From assembly GCF_022878925.1 (NCBI RefSeq), contig NZ_CP084627.1, forward strand, positions 1,364,001 to 1,428,000: 64,000 nt of DNA, in the 5' to 3' direction. The DNA comes from Caballeronia sp. TF1N1 (GTDB lineage Bacteria > Pseudomonadota > Gammaproteobacteria > Burkholderiales > Burkholderiaceae). Shown here in pieces: positions 1 to 9,503 of the stretch. The position numbers and the translations under genes were made by a program. A model generated the notes under the pieces. It was not told where the DNA came from and did not search any database. It saw only the letters and a list, made by a program, of their open reading frames with translations. Numbering within the stretch: position 1 is the stretch's first letter; every line of letters begins with the position of its first letter.

Positions 1-17
1 CATCCGGCGATAAACCT

Positions 18-1145
18 TCAGGCCTTCTTGTCGCGACGATAAAACGCCAGCTTTTCCTCGTCGATTTGCAGCCCCAGCCCCGGACCTGCCGGCATATGCA
101 GATCGAAGTCGCGATACTGCGGACGAGCGGTCACTATGTCGTCCTTGAGCAATAACGGCCCAAAGAGCTCCGTACCCCAAGCGAGTTGCGGAAGCGCGCT
201 AAAGCCATGTGCGGAAGCAACGGAACCGATACTCCCTTCTAGCATCGTCCCGCCGTAAAGCAGCACGCCCGCTGCATCGGCAATCGCAGCCGTGCGCATC
301 ATGCCGAAGATGCCGCCGGACTTCGCGATCTTCAGCGCGAATACATCGGCGCATGCGTCGCGCACGAGTTCGAGGGCATCTTCGGGACCGGTCACGCTTT
401 CATCGGCCATGATGGGCACGTTGAATCGCGCGGCGAGCCGGGCAAGCGCGCCGCGATGCTCACGCGGCGTCGGTTGCTCGACGAGATCGACGCCCGCCGA
501 TTCCAGCGCTGCAATGCCGAGCGTGGCATCGACTTCGCTCCATGCCTGATTGACGTCTACCGTTACCTTGGCCCGGTCACCCAAAGCCGACTTTATCTTC
601 GAGACATGGGCGACGTCATCGCGCACGCCGCGGCGGCCGATCTTCAGCTTGAACACATTGTGGCGGCGTTCGGCGAGCAGCATCTCGGCTTCTTCGATAT
701 CGCGATTCGTGTCGCCGCTGGCAAGCGTCCACAGCACCGGTAGCGTCTTGCGAACCGCGCCACCGAGCAACGTGGACACCGGCACGCCAAGGCGTTTGCC
801 TTGCGCATCCAGCAGCGCCGTCTCGATCCCGGACTTGGCGAAGCGATTGCCACGCGCGACCTTGTTCAGCTTGAGCATGACCGCGTTGATATTGTTCGCG
901 TCCTGTCCGACGAGCGCCGGAGCCAGGTAAATATCGATGGTCAGCTTGATACCCTCGGGACTTTCCTCGCCGTAAGACAAGCCACCGATAGTCGTGGCTT
1001 CGCCGATGCCCTCGATGCCATCGCTCGAACGCAGGCGGATGATCACCATGGTTTGTTGCTGCATCGTCGCCATGGAAAGCTGATGCGCGCGAATGGTCGG
1101 TAAATCGACCAGAATCGCCTCGACGGATTCGATGTGAGGGTTCAT
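18..1145 (-). CDS. catB: muconate cycloisomerase CatB
   Basis: Converts cis,cis-muconate to muconolactone, the step after catechol ring cleavage. The 375-residue protein has the enolase-superfamily signature: F-K-L-K-I-G with the catalytic lysine, the metal-ligand motifs V-D-V-N, V-E-Q-P and A-D-E-S, and a second lysine in A-L-K-I-A-K. I start it at the ATG at 1145 (M-N-P-H-I-E) because this gives the usual family length; a longer frame reaches 1208 but adds an atypical leader. It lies downstream of catR on the same strand. A CAT at positions 1-3 could be the start of the next leftward gene (catC would be expected), but nothing of it is visible. Confidence 0.95.
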   Translation of the reverse strand: MNPHIESVEAILVDLPTIRAHQLSMATMQQQTMVIIRLRSSDGIEGIGEATTIGGLSYGEESPEGIKLTIDIYLAPALVGQDANNINAVMLKLNKVARGNRFAKSGIETALLDAQGKRLGVPVSTLLGGAVRKTLPVLWTLASGDTNRDIEEAEMLLAERRHNVFKLKIGRRGVRDDVAHVSKIKSALGDRAKVTVDVNQAWSEVDATLGIAALESAGVDLVEQPTPREHRGALARLAARFNVPIMADESVTGPEDALELVRDACADVFALKIAKSGGIFGMMRTAAIADAAGVLLYGGTMLEGSIGSVASAHGFSALPQLAWGTELFGPLLLKDDIVTARPQYRDFDLHMPAGPGLGLQIDEEKLAFYRRDKKA

Positions 1146-1249
1146 ACCTGGATTGGCGAAGTGGATGGGTTGAACGAAGTATCGAACGGCGAATAACACC
1201 TTGTCCAAGACCTTCGACGTCTAATGCCATACTCGCCAGGTATCGAAAC

Positions 1250-2173
1250 TTAGCGCCCCCGGTCGGTGCGGGGCGCGTAAGGCACGTGTTCCTCATCGTA
1301 GAGCCGATAAATCAATTCGAGCATCTCGCGAATGTCGCGCGATTCGTCGAGCGCTCGCATGCTCATGATGATGGGCGATACCAGCGTGGGGTCGTCCAGG
1401 TCCTTGTAACTCACATCATCACGCTTGAGGCCATACACACTGCTCGGCACGATCGAGATGCCTTCACCCGCCGCCACGAGACCAAGCGCTATCTGCAGCT
1501 CGCGCACTTCGTAAATTCGCCGGGGTTCGAGCGCTCGGTCCTTGAAAGCGGCAAGCACCTGGTCCGCGTAACTCGGGCGAGGCGCCTTCGGATAGACGAT
1601 CAACGTCTCGTTGAGCAAGTCACGCAGCGCGAGCACCGGCTTGAGAACCGAGAGCGCATGCCCCTGCGGAAGCGCCACGATCATCTTTTCTTCCCGCAGA
1701 ATGACCCGGCGAATATTCGCGTCTTCATTGCGGATTCGACCGAACCCCACGTCGATATGACCGTCCTTGAGCGCGCGAAGCTGGTCCATCGTCGACATCT
1801 CATGCAGGCTCAACTCGACGGTAGGATTTTCGTCGCGAAAGCGGCGGATGATCTTGGGCAGCATGCCGTATAGCGTCGAGCCTACGAAACCAACGGACAA
1901 GCTGCGTTCGATATTGCCAACGCGCCTTGTCATCGATTCGAGTTCGGACGTCTGCGCAATCAGCTGCGCGGCATGCGAATAAAAGAACTTGCCCGTCTCT
2001 GTCAGCTTGAGCGGCCGCGAGTTGCGTTCGAGCAGTTGAACGCCCAGCGTCTCTTCGAGCTGCTGAATCTGACGGCTCAGTGGCGGCTGCGCGATGTTGA
2101 GCCGCTGCGCGGCGCGCGTGAAGTTCCGCTCTTCCGCCACGGCCACGAAATAGCGCAGGTGTCGCAATTCCAT
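1250..2173 (-). CDS. catR: LysR-type regulator of catechol/benzoate genes (CatR/BenM-like)
   Basis: A 307-residue LysR regulator with the N-terminal winged helix (M-E-L-R-H-L-R-Y-F-V, then A-A-Q-R-L-N-I-A-Q-P-P-L-S-R-Q-I) and a substrate-binding domain. It sits between catB and the divergent catA. Together with an ATAC-N7-GTAT operator next to its start, this supports a muconate-responsive activator of the CatR/BenM/CatM group. Binding there would also allow autorepression. CatR and BenM cannot be told apart from sequence alone, and one protein may serve both the cat and ben genes here. Confidence 0.88.
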   Translation of the reverse strand: MELRHLRYFVAVAEERNFTRAAQRLNIAQPPLSRQIQQLEETLGVQLLERNSRPLKLTETGKFFYSHAAQLIAQTSELESMTRRVGNIERSLSVGFVGSTLYGMLPKIIRRFRDENPTVELSLHEMSTMDQLRALKDGHIDVGFGRIRNEDANIRRVILREEKMIVALPQGHALSVLKPVLALRDLLNETLIVYPKAPRPSYADQVLAAFKDRALEPRRIYEVRELQIALGLVAAGEGISIVPSSVYGLKRDDVSYKDLDDPTLVSPIIMSMRALDESRDIREMLELIYRLYDEEHVPYAPRTDRGR

Positions 2174-2348
2174 TTCTATACCTCCTTGGTATAGCCCGAT
2201 ACCAAATCAGTGTTGGACGGCGGTCTGGCGGCTCATTATTCTGCAATCACACTCTGTTTTCGCCGCCGATCATACCTTCCAAACATTATACGGACTGCGG
2301 AAAAACGAGGGTTAACCCCCACCGAACAAGAGATTCAGGAGCAGACAA
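2174..2348. promoter_or_regulatory. catR/catA divergent promoter with ATAC-N7-GTAT operator
   Basis: The 175-bp divergent region carries ATACCTCCTTGGTAT at 2178-2192, an exact match to the ATAC-N7-GTAT dyad recognised by BenM and CatM. It lies only 5 bp upstream of the catR start codon. A weaker copy, ATAC-N7-ACAT, lies at 2272-2286, nearer catA. A strong site plus a degenerate site fits the usual LysR recognition/activation arrangement. The assignment is by motif only. Confidence 0.7.
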
Positions 2349-3284
2349 ATGAGCGTCAAAGTGTTCGATTCGAAGGAAGCGCAGGACCTCTTGAAGGCCG
2401 CTGCGAATCTCGGAAGCAAGGACGGTAACGCACGCGCCAAGCAGATCACTCATCGCTTGCTGGGTGACCTCTTCAAGGCCATCGACGACCTCGATATGAC
2501 ACCCGACGAGATCTGGGCCGGCGTGACCTACTTCAACAAGCTCGGACAAGATGGCGAGGCTGCACTCTTGGCCGCTGGTCTCGGTATCGAGAAGTATCTC
2601 GACATCCGCATGGATGCGGAAGACCGTGAAGCAGATATCCACGGCGGCACGCCGCGCACCATTGAAGGTCCGTTGTACGTTGCCGGCGCTCCGGTGCGTG
2701 ATGGTGTCTCCAGAATCGACATCAACGCGGACGAAGACGCGGGTCCGCTCATCATCCGCGGCACGGTGACGAGCCCGGATGGCAAGCCCGTACCGAATGC
2801 GGTCGTGGAATGCTGGCACGCAAACTCGAAGGGCTTCTATTCGCACTTCGACCCGACGGGGGCGCAAGACGCCTTCAATCTTCGGGGCGCGGTAAAGACG
2901 GGTGCCGATGGCAAGTACGAATTCCGCACGCTCATGCCCGTGGGTTACGGCTGCCCGCCGCACGGCGCGACTCAGCAACTGCTCGACCTCATCGCGCGCC
3001 ATGGCAATCGTCCGGCCCACGTGCATTTCTTCGTGACTAGCGACAAGACTCGCAAGCTCACGACGCAAATCAACATCGAAGGCGACCCGCTCATCTGGGA
3101 TGATTTTGCCTATGCGACTCGAGAAGAACTCGTGCCGCGCGTGATCGGGAAGACGGGCGGTGCTGCGCTGGGACTCAAGTCCGACGCGTACAAGGAAATC
3201 GAATTCAACATCGAGTTGACTCCGCTGGTTCAGGGTAAGGACAACCAGCTGGTCAATCGCCCTCGCGTATCTGTCGCGGCTTAA
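2349..3284 (+). CDS. catA: catechol 1,2-dioxygenase
   Basis: Intradiol ring cleavage of catechol to cis,cis-muconate. The 311-residue protein has the helical N-terminal dimerisation region, followed by the beta-sandwich with the non-haem Fe(III) ligands: a Tyr in G-P-L-Y-V-A-G-A-P, a Tyr in P-V-G-Y-G-C-P, and the His pair in R-P-A-H-V-H-F-F. The start is the ATG at 2349, preceded by AGGAG. It is the first gene of the rightward catA-benABCD run, 100 bp ahead of benA, so benzoate oxidation and catechol cleavage are probably co-expressed. Confidence 0.97.
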   Translation: MSVKVFDSKEAQDLLKAAANLGSKDGNARAKQITHRLLGDLFKAIDDLDMTPDEIWAGVTYFNKLGQDGEAALLAAGLGIEKYLDIRMDAEDREADIHGGTPRTIEGPLYVAGAPVRDGVSRIDINADEDAGPLIIRGTVTSPDGKPVPNAVVECWHANSKGFYSHFDPTGAQDAFNLRGAVKTGADGKYEFRTLMPVGYGCPPHGATQQLLDLIARHGNRPAHVHFFVTSDKTRKLTTQINIEGDPLIWDDFAYATREELVPRVIGKTGGAALGLKSDAYKEIEFNIELTPLVQGKDNQLVNRPRVSVAA

Positions 3285-3384
3285 CCGCCCGCGCGGCCGC
3301 CGCTGTTACGCGGCCAAACCTCTTTCACAAATTCTTTGAACCGATGCAAGCGCTTCGCACGAAGCCTGCATAGGGAGACGAGTC

Positions 3385-4743
3385 ATGCCCGCAACCATCG
3401 ATAAAGCGCGACAACTGGACGACTTGCTGAACAACGCCGTTCAGGATGACAAGGAAAGCGGTGTGTTCCGCTGCCGCCGCGATATTTTCACGAACGCCGA
3501 TTTGTATGAACTCGAAATGAAGCACATCTTCGAGAGTAATTGGGTGTATCTCGCGCACGAGAGCCAGATTCCGGACAACAACGACTACTACACCACGTGG
3601 ATCGGCCGTCAGCCGATCGTCATCACGCGTGACAAGGTCGGCGAATTGCACGCCGTCATCAATGCCTGCGCACACAAGGGTGCGATGCTCTGCCGTCGCA
3701 AGCACGGCAACAAGGGCAGCTTCACGTGCCCGTTCCACGGCTGGACGTTTTCCAACGCAGGCAAGCTATTGAAGGTCAAGGACGAGAAGACGACCGAGTA
3801 CCCGGTGCAGTTCAATAAGCAAGGCTCGCACGACTTGAAGAAGGTTGCGCGCTTTCAGAACTACCGTGGCTTCCTTTTCGGCAGCCTGAGCGAAGACGTC
3901 ATGCCGCTCGAAGACTATCTCGGCGAGACCAAGGTCATCATCGATCAGATCGTCTCGCAGGCGCCTGAAGGTCTCGAAGTGTTGCGCGGCAATTCCTCGT
4001 ACATCTACGACGGCAACTGGAAGATGCAGATGGAAAATGGCTGCGACGGCTATCACGTCAGCACCGTGCACTGGAACTACGCTGCAACCATGGGCCGTCG
4101 CAAGGTCGAAGGCACGAAGGCCGTCGATGCCAACGGCTGGAGCAAGTCCGTCGCTGGCGTATATGGCTTCGAGCATGGACATATCCTGCTTTGGACCAAC
4201 ACGATGAATCCGGAAGTGCGTCCGGTGTATCAACATCGCGATGAGATCGCAGCACGCGTGGGCGACGAAAAGGCGAAGTACATCGTCAATCAGACGCGCA
4301 ATCTTTGTGTGTATCCGAACGTGTTCTTGATGGACCAGTTCAGCACGCAGATTCGCGTGATCCGCCCGATCAGCGTCGACAAGACCGAAGTGAACATCTT
4401 CTGCTTCGCACCCAAAGGCGAGAGCGCGGAAAGCCGTGCCATCCGCATTCGTCAATACGAAGATTTTTTCAACGTCTCGGGCATGGGCACGAGCGACGAC
4501 CTCGAAGAATTTCGCGCGTGTCAGGCGGGCTATGCGAGCACGACATCGATGTGGAATGACATGTCGCGCGGCGCGCCGCTATGGGTGCACGGACCCGATG
4601 CGAACGCAAAAGGCATGGGACTGAAGCCGCTTGTCTCGGGCGAGCGCAGCGAAGACGAAGGGCTCTTCGTGGTGCAACACGAGTACTGGATGCACATCAT
4701 GCGCGAAGCTCTACGCAAGGAACAGACGGAGGCGACGGTATGA
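3385..4743 (+). CDS. benA: benzoate 1,2-dioxygenase, large (alpha) subunit
   Basis: Catalytic subunit of the ring-hydroxylating dioxygenase that turns benzoate into its cis-diol. The Rieske [2Fe-2S] ligands are C95, H97, C115 and H118 (C-A-H ... C-P-F-H). The mononuclear iron motif is D221-x-x-H224-x4-H229 in the stretch E-N-G-C-D-G-Y-H. The 452-residue length is normal for BenA. A GGGAGA ribosome-binding site precedes the ATG. The stop overlaps the benB start as ATGA, indicating translational coupling. Confidence 0.97.
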   Translation: MPATIDKARQLDDLLNNAVQDDKESGVFRCRRDIFTNADLYELEMKHIFESNWVYLAHESQIPDNNDYYTTWIGRQPIVITRDKVGELHAVINACAHKGAMLCRRKHGNKGSFTCPFHGWTFSNAGKLLKVKDEKTTEYPVQFNKQGSHDLKKVARFQNYRGFLFGSLSEDVMPLEDYLGETKVIIDQIVSQAPEGLEVLRGNSSYIYDGNWKMQMENGCDGYHVSTVHWNYAATMGRRKVEGTKAVDANGWSKSVAGVYGFEHGHILLWTNTMNPEVRPVYQHRDEIAARVGDEKAKYIVNQTRNLCVYPNVFLMDQFSTQIRVIRPISVDKTEVNIFCFAPKGESAESRAIRIRQYEDFFNVSGMGTSDDLEEFRACQAGYASTTSMWNDMSRGAPLWVHGPDANAKGMGLKPLVSGERSEDEGLFVVQHEYWMHIMREALRKEQTEATV

Positions 4744-5228
4744 GCATCGACTATCAAAAGGTCTGTGCCGCGCTCTATCAAGAGGCGCGCTTTCTGGATG
4801 ACCGTCAGTGGGACGAGTGGCTCGCTTGCTACACCGAAGACGTCGAGTACTGGATGCCCGCCTGGGACGACGATGACAAGCTCACCGACGACCCGCACAG
4901 TCAAATCTCCTTGATGTACTACGCCGACCGTGGCGGCCTGGAAGATCGAGTGTTCCGCATCAAGACCGAGCGCAGCGGTGCGTCGATGCCGGAACCGCGC
5001 ACCAGCCACAACGTGACGAACGTCGAGCTGCTGGCCGAACGCGCGAACGAAGTGGACGTGCGCTACAACTTCACTACGCAGAGCCATCGCTACAAGATGA
5101 CCGACTATTTCTTCGGCACCATTTTCGTTACCTTCCGCAAGGTGGATGACCGTCTCTTGATTGCCAGCAAGAAGATTGCGTTGAAGAACGACTATATCCG
5201 CCAGGTACTCGACGTCTATCACGTCTGA
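4740..5228 (+). CDS. benB: benzoate 1,2-dioxygenase, small (beta) subunit
   Basis: Structural beta subunit that pairs with BenA. It is 162 residues with the SnoaL-like fold features of this family (early W-D-E-W-L-A-C-Y and D-V-E-Y-W-M-P). The start at 4740 was chosen because it overlaps the benA stop as ATGA and gives the standard length; the open frame reaches further upstream but that part is benA in another frame. It carries no cofactor motif, as expected. Confidence 0.96.
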   Translation: MSIDYQKVCAALYQEARFLDDRQWDEWLACYTEDVEYWMPAWDDDDKLTDDPHSQISLMYYADRGGLEDRVFRIKTERSGASMPEPRTSHNVTNVELLAERANEVDVRYNFTTQSHRYKMTDYFFGTIFVTFRKVDDRLLIASKKIALKNDYIRQVLDVYHV

Positions 5229-5266
5229 AGTGCTTGATGGGAACGAGACACGAAGCAGGAGACAAC

Positions 5267-6289
5267 ATGTCTAGCTACAACATCGCATTGAACTTCGAAG
5301 ACGGCGTGACTCGCTTTGTCGAATGCAAGGCGGGCGAGAAGGTCCTCGATGCCGCATTTCGAGCCCGGATCAACTTGCCGATGGATTGCTCCGACGGCGT
5401 ATGCGGCACCTGCAAATGCCGCGCGGAAAGCGGCGCGTACGACCTCGGCGACGACTATATCGAAGACGCGCTAAGCGACGACGAAAAGGAAACCGGCCTT
5501 GTCCTCACGTGCCAGATGGTGCCGCAAAGCGACTGCGTGATTGCAGTGCCGGCATCGTCAGTAGTGTGCAAGACCGAGCAAAGCAAATTTGCCGCGACCG
5601 TCGCGAAGGTCGAACCGCATAACGACGCAGCCGTCGTGCTCGAATTCGATGTCGAAGCTGCCGCGCCTGTGTTCCTCGCCGGTCAATACGTCAATATCGA
5701 TGTGCCGGGCAGCGGGCAGCATCGCTCCTATTCGTTCTCTTCCGCGCCTGGTGAAAGCAAGGTCAGCTTCCTGATCAAAAAGATTCCGGGCGGCGTAATG
5801 AGTACCTGGCTCGAATCCGCGCAGCCGGGCGACAAGACCCAATTGACCGGGCCGCTGGGTAGCTTCTATCTGCGCCCCGTCGAGCGGCCGTTGCTCTTTC
5901 TTGCGGGTGGCACTGGTTTAGCGCCCTTCTTGTCGATGCTGGAAGTCTTATACCGGACAAGCGCGCAGCAGAGGGTTCATCTCATCTACGGTGTGACGCG
6001 AGACCTCGACCTCGTGCAAACCGATGCAATAGCTGCGTATGCCATGAAGCTCCCGCACTTCACTTACAGCACCGTCGTGGCCGATGCCGAATCGGATCAT
6101 CCACGCAAAGGCTGGGTCACGCAGCACATGTCGGCAGAGTCATTGAATGACGGTGACGTCGATGTCTATCTCTGCGGTCCTCCTCCAATGGTCGATGCCG
6201 TGCGCAAGTACTTCGACGATACCGGCGTGAAGCCGAATAGCTTTCACTACGAGAAGTTCACCCCTAACGCCGCGCCGGAGACCGCATGA
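5267..6289 (+). CDS. benC: benzoate 1,2-dioxygenase electron-transfer component
   Basis: NADH:acceptor reductase that feeds electrons to BenAB. Plant-type [2Fe-2S] ferredoxin cysteines stand near the N-terminus (C-S-D-G-V-C-G-T-C, with a later C in L-T-C-Q). These are followed by an FAD-binding domain (R-S-Y-S-F-S-S) and an NAD-binding domain (G-G-T-G-L-A-P-F, then Y-L-C-G-P-P-P-M). The ATG at 5267 with CAGGAG in front gives 340 residues. It overlaps benD as ATGA. Confidence 0.96.
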   Translation: MSSYNIALNFEDGVTRFVECKAGEKVLDAAFRARINLPMDCSDGVCGTCKCRAESGAYDLGDDYIEDALSDDEKETGLVLTCQMVPQSDCVIAVPASSVVCKTEQSKFAATVAKVEPHNDAAVVLEFDVEAAAPVFLAGQYVNIDVPGSGQHRSYSFSSAPGESKVSFLIKKIPGGVMSTWLESAQPGDKTQLTGPLGSFYLRPVERPLLFLAGGTGLAPFLSMLEVLYRTSAQQRVHLIYGVTRDLDLVQTDAIAAYAMKLPHFTYSTVVADAESDHPRKGWVTQHMSAESLNDGDVDVYLCGPPPMVDAVRKYFDDTGVKPNSFHYEKFTPNAAPETA

Positions 6290-7062
6290 ACACCAACCGA
6301 TTCGCCGGCAAAGTCATGGTGGTCACAGGCGCGGCGCAAGGGATCGGGCGGGGCGTTGCGCTTCGTGCGATCGCGGAAGGAGCGAAGGTTCTATTCGTCG
6401 ATCGAGCGGACTTCGTGACGGAAGTCGCCGCTGAAGCACAAAGCCATGATGCGGTTGCGTTTATCGCCGATCTCGAAACCTACGACGGTGCGGCATCGAC
6501 AATGGCTTTTGCAAAGAACAGGTTCGGTCGGATCGACATTCTCATCAACGGCGTGGGCGGCGCCATTCGCATGCGCCCTTTCGCGGAGTTCGAGCCCGCG
6601 CATATCGATGCGGAGATCCGGCGTTCGCTTATGCCAACGCTTTACGCGTGTCATGCCGTGCTTCCGTACATGCTCGCGCAGGGTTGCGGCACCATCGTCA
6701 ACATTTCATCGAATGCGACTCGCGGGATTCGGCGCGTACCGTACTCCGCGGCGAAGGGCGGCGTAAACGCGATGACTCAATCGCTTGCGATGGAGTACGG
6801 CGCGTACAACATCCGCGTCGTTGCGGCTGCGCCCGGCGGGACAGAGGCACCTCCGCGACGAGTGCCTCGTAACGCCTCAGGCGATAGCGAGCAAGAGAAA
6901 GCATGGATGGGCGAGGCGGTCAAGCAGGTCACCGAGTCGACCTTCCTCAAGCGTTACGGCACGCTCGACGAGCAGATAGCGCCGATTCTCTTTCTTGCCT
7001 CGGATGAGGCGGCGTATATCACGGGTGCGGTGCTGGCCGTGGCGGGTGGGGATAATGGGTGA
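6286..7062 (+). CDS. benD: 1,6-dihydroxycyclohexa-2,4-diene-1-carboxylate dehydrogenase
   Basis: Short-chain dehydrogenase that oxidises and decarboxylates the benzoate cis-diol to catechol, linking the ben genes to catA. The 258-residue protein shows the NAD motif G-A-A-Q-G-I-G, the N-I-S-S catalytic serine and Y-S-A-A-K. The ATG overlaps the benC stop. It is the last gene of the run; no benzoate transporter gene follows in this window. Confidence 0.95.
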   Translation: MNTNRFAGKVMVVTGAAQGIGRGVALRAIAEGAKVLFVDRADFVTEVAAEAQSHDAVAFIADLETYDGAASTMAFAKNRFGRIDILINGVGGAIRMRPFAEFEPAHIDAEIRRSLMPTLYACHAVLPYMLAQGCGTIVNISSNATRGIRRVPYSAAKGGVNAMTQSLAMEYGAYNIRVVAAAPGGTEAPPRRVPRNASGDSEQEKAWMGEAVKQVTESTFLKRYGTLDEQIAPILFLASDEAAYITGAVLAVAGGDNG

Positions 7063-7103
7063 GACCAAGGAACACGCTGCTGCTCAGTGTTCGCAATGGC
7101 CCC

Positions 7104-7163
7104 TCACTCCACCGTGACCGACTCAGCCAGAGTCCGCGGCTTATCCACATCCGTGCAGCCCTT
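7104..7163 (-). pseudogene. 3' remnant of a glmS-like gene
   Basis: Read leftward, this stretch encodes K-G-C-T-D-V-D-K-P-R-T-L-A-E-S-V-T-V-E and a stop. That is very close to the conserved C-terminus of glutamine:fructose-6-phosphate aminotransferase (T-D-V-D-x-P-R-N-L-A-K-S-V-T-V-E). Two codons upstream the frame hits a stop, so only the tail survives. The rest of the 7063-7255 gap shows nothing I recognise. It lies at the distal end of the Pel locus, where an amino-sugar synthesis gene would fit. Confidence 0.6.
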
Positions 7164-7255
7164 CGATCAATACGGGAACGATATTGCGTTGGGTATGGCG
7201 CCGACGATGCCATACATGGCTTTGCTCTCTCAGATGATGTTGTTCTTCGTTGCGT

Positions 7256-8116
7256 TCAATTCGCTAGTGGCGCTCCTGTGCCTACCGTAGCGAGCGCGCC
7301 ATCGGTGACATAGGGCACGATGCCGTCGGCCGCGATGCGTGCGGCCGTCGCGACCTTGCAATCGGCATCGGCGGGTGCGCAATAGTCGATCGAAAGGACC
7401 GGCAGATGGTATCGATCGCGTATGGTCGTGGCCTGCATCAGCAGCCAGTCGCGGTCGGCCTGCGGTACTTCCGTATAGCGTTGCTTGCCTGCATCCCAGC
7501 CGCGATACAGCGATTCTAACGCGACCATCCAGGCTGATTCATGCACTTGAGGCAGCACTTCAAAGCCGCGATTGAAGATCAGCTTCGCTTCCGGATAACG
7601 CGCCTTGATGGCGCGAATGACGCGCACGAGTCCCGCTTCCTGTGCCGCACGCGCGGCATCGGTCGTGGCGATCAGCTGATACGAATCGAGCGTATCGAGA
7701 AAGAAGCCGCGATAACCCTTCTTCCACAACGGCGCGATAACCTTGTTTACGACGAACGCCGGCCATTGCGCCGCCGTTTGATCCACCACGTGCGACGCCC
7801 ACGCCTGATTCACGCCAGGCATCCACGCAGACGGAATCGCCTTGAAGTAAGCGCGATGCGGATTCACTTCGCCGATGCTCACGTAAGCAAACCACGCCGT
7901 GTGCGTATCCGCATGAGCTTGCGGATCGAAATGTGCATCGGGCTCGACTACGACGACATCGAAACCGGTGAGTTCCTCGACAGGCGGATTTGCGCCGTAA
8001 TACAGCGCGACCGATGTCGTTTGCGCGTGCGCGGCAGTCACCATCGCCCCGAAGGCGGCGATTCTCGCGAAATGCAGCAATGCGCGCAGGCCAGATCGTC
8101 GGACGAATTTGTTCAT
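7256..8116 (-). CDS. secreted GH114-family hydrolase (stand-alone PelA-type hydrolase domain)
   Basis: A 286-residue protein with a signal peptide ending near A-A-H-A-Q and a GH114 (endo-alpha-1,4-polygalactosaminidase type) TIM barrel. Motifs visible are L-Y-Y-G-A-N-P-P-V-E-E-L, Y-V-S-I-G-E-V, G-Y-R-G-F-F-L-D-T-L-D-S, F-N-R-G-F-E and A-L-E-S-L-Y-R-G. The same domain opens PelA, but here it is complete. It starts 13 bp after the pelG stop on the same strand, so it is probably the last gene of the pel operon. Likely role: periplasmic or extracellular cleavage of the partly deacetylated GalNAc polymer. Confidence 0.85.
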   Translation of the reverse strand: MNKFVRRSGLRALLHFARIAAFGAMVTAAHAQTTSVALYYGANPPVEELTGFDVVVVEPDAHFDPQAHADTHTAWFAYVSIGEVNPHRAYFKAIPSAWMPGVNQAWASHVVDQTAAQWPAFVVNKVIAPLWKKGYRGFFLDTLDSYQLIATTDAARAAQEAGLVRVIRAIKARYPEAKLIFNRGFEVLPQVHESAWMVALESLYRGWDAGKQRYTEVPQADRDWLLMQATTIRDRYHLPVLSIDYCAPADADCKVATAARIAADGIVPYVTDGALATVGTGAPLAN

Positions 8117-8129
8117 GTCGTTAAGCCAC

Positions 8130-9503
8130 TCAGCCGCGCAGCATGTAAGTCTCGTATTCGAGAGACAGGAACTTGCGGTCGAGCACCTTCACGGCGGCCA
8201 CCACGACGACGAGCAACGCCAGTGCGAACCCATAGCCGTAGAAATCCGGTCCGAGCCGCAACGTAATGCCCGTAAAAAGGCCATTCAACAGAACGAACGC
8301 GCCGGTGAGCTTCATGACGGTGCGTCGTCCATCGAGATAGAAGAAGACGTTGAGCAGGCCGAGCAGCAGCACTTGCAGACTCGCGGACACAACATCGACG
8401 ACCAAAAGCGGCATATACAAGGGCGAGATGCCGAGCAAGCCCAGCACGCGCTCACCGAACGCGACGATCAGCAGCAGCACCACCGTCTGCACCTTGATGA
8501 TTTCATAGAGTCCGGCACGCACGCTGCCCACCATCATGTCGCGCATCTCGCTGATATGGCGCAGCGTCGCGCCGCTGCGCACGGCGTCGTAGAACGCGTC
8601 GTAGTATTCGACGAAGTCCGCTTCGATACGCACGAGGAACGTCGCCATGCCCGGCATCACGCATACGTAAGCGATAAAAATGGGGATGTCGTAGATCACC
8701 GATGCATTCAGCGGCCCAATGACTCGCGTACCCGTGCCCGGCGCATACCAGAACATGAACTTGTCGAGCCACACGCCGATATTGAACAGCAAGCCGACGA
8801 GCGCGAGACTAGGATAGGCATAACGTCCTTCGAACACTTCGAACGACACGAAGCGCTCGCTGCGATAGTTCCGGTAGATCAAGCCCGACAAACCCGCCAG
8901 CAAGACGATATGGCCGGCCACGAAACCGCCCAGCAAACCGATGAGTCCATAGCCGTTCAATGCGAGCGCAAGACAAACGACGCACGCATAACCCACGGCA
9001 AACACGTAAAGAATCTGCCGATACTGCTTCACGCTCGACAGAAAGATCACCGCGATCCAGATATTGCTGACCACGACGAAGCCGGTAATCATCAACAGGC
9101 GATAGACGATCGGCTCTTCACGAAAGCCCAGCAACATCGCAACGACCGCAACCACGCTCGAAAGAGCCGAAGACACGAGCACGACGCCGTTGTAATTGGA
9201 CAGCACGAGGTCATCGCGCTTCTCGAACAAGCGGTCGGAAATGTAGCGCGTGAACGAGAGTTGCAACGGTCCTGTCAATATCAGACTAAGCGCGATCAAA
9301 TATGTCACCGACACCTGAAACTGCACGATCGCAAACTTCGGTATGACTGAAGCCAGGCTGATGAGCCCGATGATCAAAATGCCGAAGATCGACAGAATGA
9401 GCGGACCTGAACTGATCAACCCTGCATAGGCATACGCGCGCGCCACGCCCGCGAGCGTGTCGCGGCGCATGATCTTGCGCAATTCGAAACCAATGCCGGC
9501 CAT
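8130..9503 (-). CDS. pelG: Pel polysaccharide inner-membrane flippase/transport protein PelG
   Basis: Polytopic inner-membrane protein of the Pel synthase complex, with about 12 predicted membrane helices and Wzx-like character. It begins M-A-G-I-G-F-E-L-R-K, the usual PelG start. The ATG at 9503 overlaps the pelF stop as TGATG, so I do not use the longer frame reaching 9572. The 457-residue length matches the family. It is thought to move the growing chain across the membrane with PelD, PelE and PelF. Confidence 0.94.
   Translation of the reverse strand: MAGIGFELRKIMRRDTLAGVARAYAYAGLISSGPLILSIFGILIIGLISLASVIPKFAIVQFQVSVTYLIALSLILTGPLQLSFTRYISDRLFEKRDDLVLSNYNGVVLVSSALSSVVAVVAMLLGFREEPIVYRLLMITGFVVVSNIWIAVIFLSSVKQYRQILYVFAVGYACVVCLALALNGYGLIGLLGGFVAGHIVLLAGLSGLIYRNYRSERFVSFEVFEGRYAYPSLALVGLLFNIGVWLDKFMFWYAPGTGTRVIGPLNASVIYDIPIFIAYVCVMPGMATFLVRIEADFVEYYDAFYDAVRSGATLRHISEMRDMMVGSVRAGLYEIIKVQTVVLLLIVAFGERVLGLLGISPLYMPLLVVDVVSASLQVLLLGLLNVFFYLDGRRTVMKLTGAFVLLNGLFTGITLRLGPDFYGYGFALALLVVVVAAVKVLDRKFLSLEYETYMLRG

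Noticed and set aside
8109..9350. 413-codon open frame opposite pelG, rich in His/Arg/Glu
   Set aside because: Antisense shadow of a GC-rich gene; no domain, no ribosome-binding site, and pelG is certain.
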